From: Cordilura impudica
Lineage: Eukaryota > Arthropoda > Insecta > Diptera > Scathophagidae
NCBI GenBank assembly: GCA_963682025.1
Contig: OY821518.1
Coordinates: 226,653,070-226,717,069, forward strand
DNA: 64,000 nucleotides
Reading direction: 5' to 3'
The translations under genes were made by a program, and so were the position numbers. Of the stretch, positions 60,431 through 64,000 are shown piece after piece (position 1 is the first letter of the stretch; every line of letters starts with the position of its first letter). The notes beneath the pieces are model-generated. The model saw only the letters and a program-made list of their open reading frames with translations, had not been told where the DNA came from and did not search any database.

Positions 60431-60664
60431 ATTCTCTGTGAGAAATTACAAGTCGGAGTGAAAATAATAGGTTAGTATAGTAAAACCTTCAAAGGTTTTA
60501 GTTTCATCAAATCATAAAATCATGTTGGGTTAATTTTATAGAATGTAATCTTTAAATATTGCCATTTTCCCCTTTTTTAATAAATTTTTTTTAGTAACGT
60601 AACATTTAAGGCGTATGATTTTTATGTATTAGTAGCGGTGATCTATGTGTATATACGTATGAGT

Positions 60665-61080
60665 GATATTATATTATATACCCACCACACTTCAGTGGCA
60701 GAGAGTATATATAGGTTTGTCATTCAATTTGTAATGCATCGAAAAAAATTCCCGAGACCCCAAAACCATATATTTTCTTGATCATTATAACAAGGGAAGT
60801 TGATTTAGCGATGACCGTCTGTCCGTCTGTCTGTGTTAATCACGATCACGCCGTCAATATCTAAGCTAGACCGTTCGTTTTTGTATAAAATCGTTTACTA
60901 ACATCCCAAAGAAGCTGCTATTTAAAATCGTTAAAGGGGTCACGATTTATATATGAAAATTTGAAAAAACTTGAAAAAATGATTTTTTTTTGTTATAATT
61001 CTCCTTATTGTTGAAGTCATTGCAGTTGTGTGTGTGTATATTAATACTGCACGTGTCACATTGGCCTAAACAAGTATCAC
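60665..61080 (+). repeat. Repeat B, copy 2
   Basis: Begins CCACTTCAGTGGCAGAG-like, then TTTGTCATTCAATTTGTAAT and TTGATTTAGCGATGACCGTC. It is closest to 23655-24195. Confidence 0.68.
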
Positions 61081-61245
61081 CACATATTTTTTATCGTTAA
61101 AATTAAAAATATTAAAAAATAAAAATTAATAAAAATTAAAAAATAAAAATAAAAATTAAATATTAAAAATTAAATTAACCAAAAAGTGTAAGTACGAGTG
61201 TAAGGCTCATGGTTAAAACCTCACGGCCGCCCTAAGTAGAAAAAT

Positions 61246-61390
61246 ATAACATAACAATTATCATAATGTTCAATAAATCGCTGATGAAGGCTGAAATGCC
61301 AGAAACCGGTCCGATTAAGAATACAGTGTAGTTATGAATTCTTGAAATGTATGCTTTCTTCTTCTTCTTTACCACGCACCATTGAAACAA
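61246..61390 (+). repeat. Repeat carrying a hammerhead-like ribozyme motif (independent copy)
   Basis: Shares ACATAACAATTATCA, the ribozyme core, AGTGTAGTTATGAATT, ATGCTTTCTTCT and ACCACGCACCATTGAAA with 11291-11425. Here it has no neighbouring RT. Confidence 0.8.
61276..61316 (+). ncRNA. Hammerhead-ribozyme-like motif (copy 3, independent)
   Basis: Stem I is AATCG (61276-61280) with CGATT (61312-61316). The core CTGATGA is at 61281-61287 and helix II is GGC/GCC (61289-61291 with 61298-61300). GAAA is at 61302-61305, with helix III ACC/GGT (61305-61307 with 61308-61310), then C at 61311 as the predicted cleavage position. Compared with 11320-11360 the only change is C for T in helix III, which turns a G·U pair into G-C, so pairing is preserved. 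Confidence 0.52.
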
Positions 61391-61435
61391 AATTAAAAAA
61401 ATGTGCATATTAATTACGATATGTCTGAAAAATGA

Positions 61436-61659
61436 CTATAAATCTAACAATTAAAACTTAAAAATTAAAAATAAAAATTAAAAATCAAAAATTAAAAATT
61501 AAAAATTAAAATTTAAAAATTAAAAATTCAAAATTCAAAATTAAAAATTAAAAATTAAAAATTAAAAATTAAAAATTAAAAATTAAAAATTAAAAATTAA
61601 AAATTAAAAATTAAAAATTAAAAATTAAAAATTAAAAATTAAAAATTAAAAATTAAAAA
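61436..61659 (+). repeat. (TTAAAAA)n simple repeat
   Basis: About 220 bp of TTAAAAA-type repeats, with further AT-rich imperfect repeats at 61090-61190. It is rich in TTAA, the piggyBac target, and the transposon starts at its right edge. Confidence 0.92.
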
Positions 61660-63895
61660 TTAACCCATTAGAAGTCACTGTACTCAACTGAGTACAGCTG
61701 ATCTTTTATCAGTTGCCAAGCAAAAATAAAGAATTTGCAAACATTGTACCGTTATTTAGTTTCGCAACAACAACACCAACAACCTCTGAGAAAAAATTTG
61801 TGTGTGGTTTTTATTTTGCGTGCTATATTATCAGTTAGATTTGTGTCGCGAAAGCAGCGGGTAGGTAAGTTAACTATTTTGCTAATATATAAAAAAATAT
61901 TTAACTTTTTTTAGTTATTTTACATAATTATTATAAAAAACGTGTTAGCATAACTCAGAGATGAACACAAAATTACTTATATAAAAAACTAATAAAAGTA
62001 GAAAAGTATAAAATTGACTGTACTCGTTTGAGTACAATGACAACATGCATAAGTAAAAAAATTTGTTTCGTTTGTTAGATCTTAACTATGAGTGGAAAAC
62101 GTTTTACGGCCCAAAAAAGCTTTCAAGGACTCCAAGAAGCTGTTGATAGCATATTATGCGATAGTGATGACGAAGAATTTGAAATGGTAATCATTCCACC
62201 TGATCCAAGCGCACTGACTGATGAAGAAGAAGGTGTTGAGGAAGATATGACGCTATCAAACCTACCGAAAGACATAGCTGGTACTATTGAAGTTTTCGCA
62301 AACCCAGAAATCATTGACAACGAAAGTAGTGACGATAGTGACGATGAACCATTGGCATCAAAGAAATATCGGCAAGACTTTGCAAAGAAAAGAAACCCTA
62401 TATGGCGCAACAGCTTTCCATCGCAGAGCTCAACCTCTCAGCAGAACTCTGAAGTTTTTGAAAGATTAAATCGTGTACATGAGGAAATGAGGGATCTCAA
62501 TCCAGTGCAAATATTTGAAAAAATTTTTGACCAAAGTGTCTTTGACCTGATAATCTTCAATTCGATTATCTATGCAAAACAGAATAACAGGCACGACTTT
62601 CAATTAGATATCTCTGATTTGAAAAAGTTCTTAGGAGTTTTAATATTATCCGGCTATAATAAGTTACCAAGAGAGCCGATGTATTGGTCTTTGGATGAAG
62701 ACATTGGAGTGGGATTAGTGGCCAAAGCTCTCTCAAGACATAGATTTAGAGAAATAAAGAGAAACCTTCATCTCGTGGACAACAATATTGCAGCGACGAC
62801 TAATGATAAAATGTTTAAAGTGAGACCATTGGGAGATTTATTAACACAAAAGTTTTTGCAATGGGGAGTATTTCATGAAAATATATCCATAGACGAGTCC
62901 ATGGTAAAATATTATGGCGGTCATCCATGCAAGCAATTCATTCGAGGAAAGCCGGTTCGTTTCGGCTATAAACACTGGGTTGCGGCTAGTGCTACAGGCT
63001 ATTGCTACACGTTTGATTTGTACTCCGGAAAATCACAGGTGGAATCATCGGATCCGTTAGGTTCACGTGTTGTGAAAAATCTGTTGGAGAAGCTACATTG
63101 TACTCCTGCAAATCATCGAGTTTTTTTTGACAACTTTTTCACAAGTTACGACCTTTTAGTTGACCTTAGAAATTTGGGGTACCGTGCTACTGGAACTGTC
63201 AGGGAAAACCGAACAAAAAAGTGTCCTTTGACTAGCACGAAGGATATGAAAAAGAAAGATCGTGGTTCCTATGACTATCGATTCGAAAAGGAAAATGAGC
63301 TGTTATTTGTACGATGGAAAGATAGCAGTGTTTGTACTATGGGTACCAACTATGATACAATTGCGCGACTAGGAACAGTTAAGCGATGGTGCTCAAGCAA
63401 GCGTCAGAAAACTGACGTGGCTATACCCCAATTATTTCAAAATTATAATAAAAATATGGGTGGTGTTGATGAGCTCGATCAGTCACTCTCCTTATATAGG
63501 ATTGCTGTTCATGGTAAAAAGTGGTGGTGGGTATTATTCACATATATGCTGGATATGTCTATTGCTAACGCTTGGCGGTTGCATGTGATAAGCAATGAGA
63601 ACCCCATGGATCAGCTAATGTTTCGCCGTCATATCGCACGTTATTATCTACGCCAAGGTGGACAAAAAAAAACGAGACAGGCTGGGTCAACTGTTGAAGG
63701 TTTGTCTAAAGATGGAGCTGGACACTATCCCGCTAAAATAGAAAACCAGCTACGGTGTGTTGTTTGCCATTCAAGAGTGCGTTGGCAGTGTAAGAAGTGC
63801 TTAAAAACACTTTGCGTTGAAAAACCATGCTTCGAAAATTATCATATATAAGAGGTCAGTGTACTCATTTGAGTACACCCTTAAAAATCGGTTAA
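61660..63895 (+). mobile_element. Apparently intact piggyBac-like transposon
   Basis: TTAA lies at 61660-61663 and 63892-63895. The ends are TTAACCCATTAGAAG and, on the other strand, TTAACCGATTTTTAAGG. The 18-bp palindromes TGTACTCAACTGAGTACA (61679-61696), TGTACTCGTTTGAGTACA (62019-62036) and TGTACTCATTTGAGTACA (63860-63877) lie inside the ends. Length 2236 bp with one full-length gene. AATAAATAAA just beyond the right end (63949-63958) could supply a polyadenylation signal. Confidence 0.95.
62088..63851 (+). CDS. piggyBac-like transposase, full length
   Basis: A 587-codon uninterrupted frame from ATG at 62088 (MSGKRFTAQKSFQGLQEAVD) to TAA at 63849. The acidic, Ser-rich N-terminus (residues 25-90) is followed by the DDE_Tnp_1_7 core. 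Catalytic aspartates by motif are Asp269 (ISIDESMVKYYG), Asp348 (FFDNFFTSYDLL), Asp461 and Asp464 (GGVDELDQSLSLYR). They correspond to the known piggyBac residues 268, 346, 447 and 450. The C-terminal Cys-His region (LRCVVCHSRVRWQCKKCLKTL) is the family's DNA-binding finger. Length is close to the 594 residues of the original piggyBac. It would excise and reinsert the element at TTAA without leaving a footprint. The flanking ends are intact, so this copy may be autonomous. Confidence 0.95.
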   Translation: MSGKRFTAQKSFQGLQEAVDSILCDSDDEEFEMVIIPPDPSALTDEEEGVEEDMTLSNLPKDIAGTIEVFANPEIIDNESSDDSDDEPLASKKYRQDFAKKRNPIWRNSFPSQSSTSQQNSEVFERLNRVHEEMRDLNPVQIFEKIFDQSVFDLIIFNSIIYAKQNNRHDFQLDISDLKKFLGVLILSGYNKLPREPMYWSLDEDIGVGLVAKALSRHRFREIKRNLHLVDNNIAATTNDKMFKVRPLGDLLTQKFLQWGVFHENISIDESMVKYYGGHPCKQFIRGKPVRFGYKHWVAASATGYCYTFDLYSGKSQVESSDPLGSRVVKNLLEKLHCTPANHRVFFDNFFTSYDLLVDLRNLGYRATGTVRENRTKKCPLTSTKDMKKKDRGSYDYRFEKENELLFVRWKDSSVCTMGTNYDTIARLGTVKRWCSSKRQKTDVAIPQLFQNYNKNMGGVDELDQSLSLYRIAVHGKKWWWVLFTYMLDMSIANAWRLHVISNENPMDQLMFRRHIARYYLRQGGQKKTRQAGSTVEGLSKDGAGHYPAKIENQLRCVVCHSRVRWQCKKCLKTLCVEKPCFENYHI

Positions 63896-64000
63896 CAAAA
63901 AATTTTTTTTTAATTTTTTTCCATTCTATGTTTTTTTATACTTATTTTAATAAATAAATCAAAGTGAATTCAAAAAGTTATAGCCAGTTTTCATTTGACC

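Overview
The window is AT-rich eukaryotic DNA, almost certainly from a higher fly (Diptera, Brachycera, perhaps a calyptrate). The evidence is a probable first coding exon of a RYK-family receptor of the derailed/doughnut type (4004-4199, minus strand, clean splice donor) and short interspersed repeats with GTCCGTCCGTCTGT cores of the kind I know from fly genomes. Only this exon looks like a host gene. Everything else is intron or intergenic DNA packed with transposable elements (TEs), most of them broken and many nested. There is no operon-like organisation, and the elements relate by insertion order rather than pathway.

Layout. 1-4003: presumed first intron of the RYK-like gene, holding a Tc1 transposase pseudogene split by a 1.0-kb element with AATT target duplications. 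4004-4199: the exon. 4200-6370: upstream DNA. 6371-9499: a 3.1-kb 21-bp minisatellite. 9893-15586: a 2847-bp segment (hAT fragment, repeat A, hammerhead-like ribozyme repeat, jockey-type reverse transcriptase, start of a foldback element) present as two nearly identical tandem copies. 14923-19073: a 4.15-kb foldback element inserted in reverse-transcriptase motif A, with the rest of the RT at 19074-20058. 20050-25640: short repeats and remains of another non-LTR element. 25688-28396: a piggyBac-like element with a frameshifted transposase. 28939-31120: a 5'-truncated I/LOA-type non-LTR element with a 14-bp target duplication. 32109-33597: repeat A copies. 35397-38085: a Transib-like (RAG1-related) pseudogene. 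40690-42010: mariner remains. 43045-45590: a jockey-type element carrying a second copy of the 4-bp-target element. 47483-50798: a hAT element with matching ends and an 8-bp target duplication, itself carrying a small inverted-repeat element. 50938-61400: repeats, a tRNA-derived SINE-like sequence and another mariner fragment. 61660-63895: an apparently intact piggyBac-like transposon with a 587-residue transposase.

The strongest observations are: (i) a hammerhead-ribozyme-like motif in a repeat present three times; (ii) two divergent piggyBac-like elements with 18-bp subterminal palindromes at identical offsets; (iii) the Transib-like pseudogene, whose terminus reads as an RSS heptamer; (iv) four insertions whose boundaries are fixed by target duplications, three of which restore the interrupted transposase or RT sequence when removed. 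All family assignments come from motif recognition by eye; no database search was possible.
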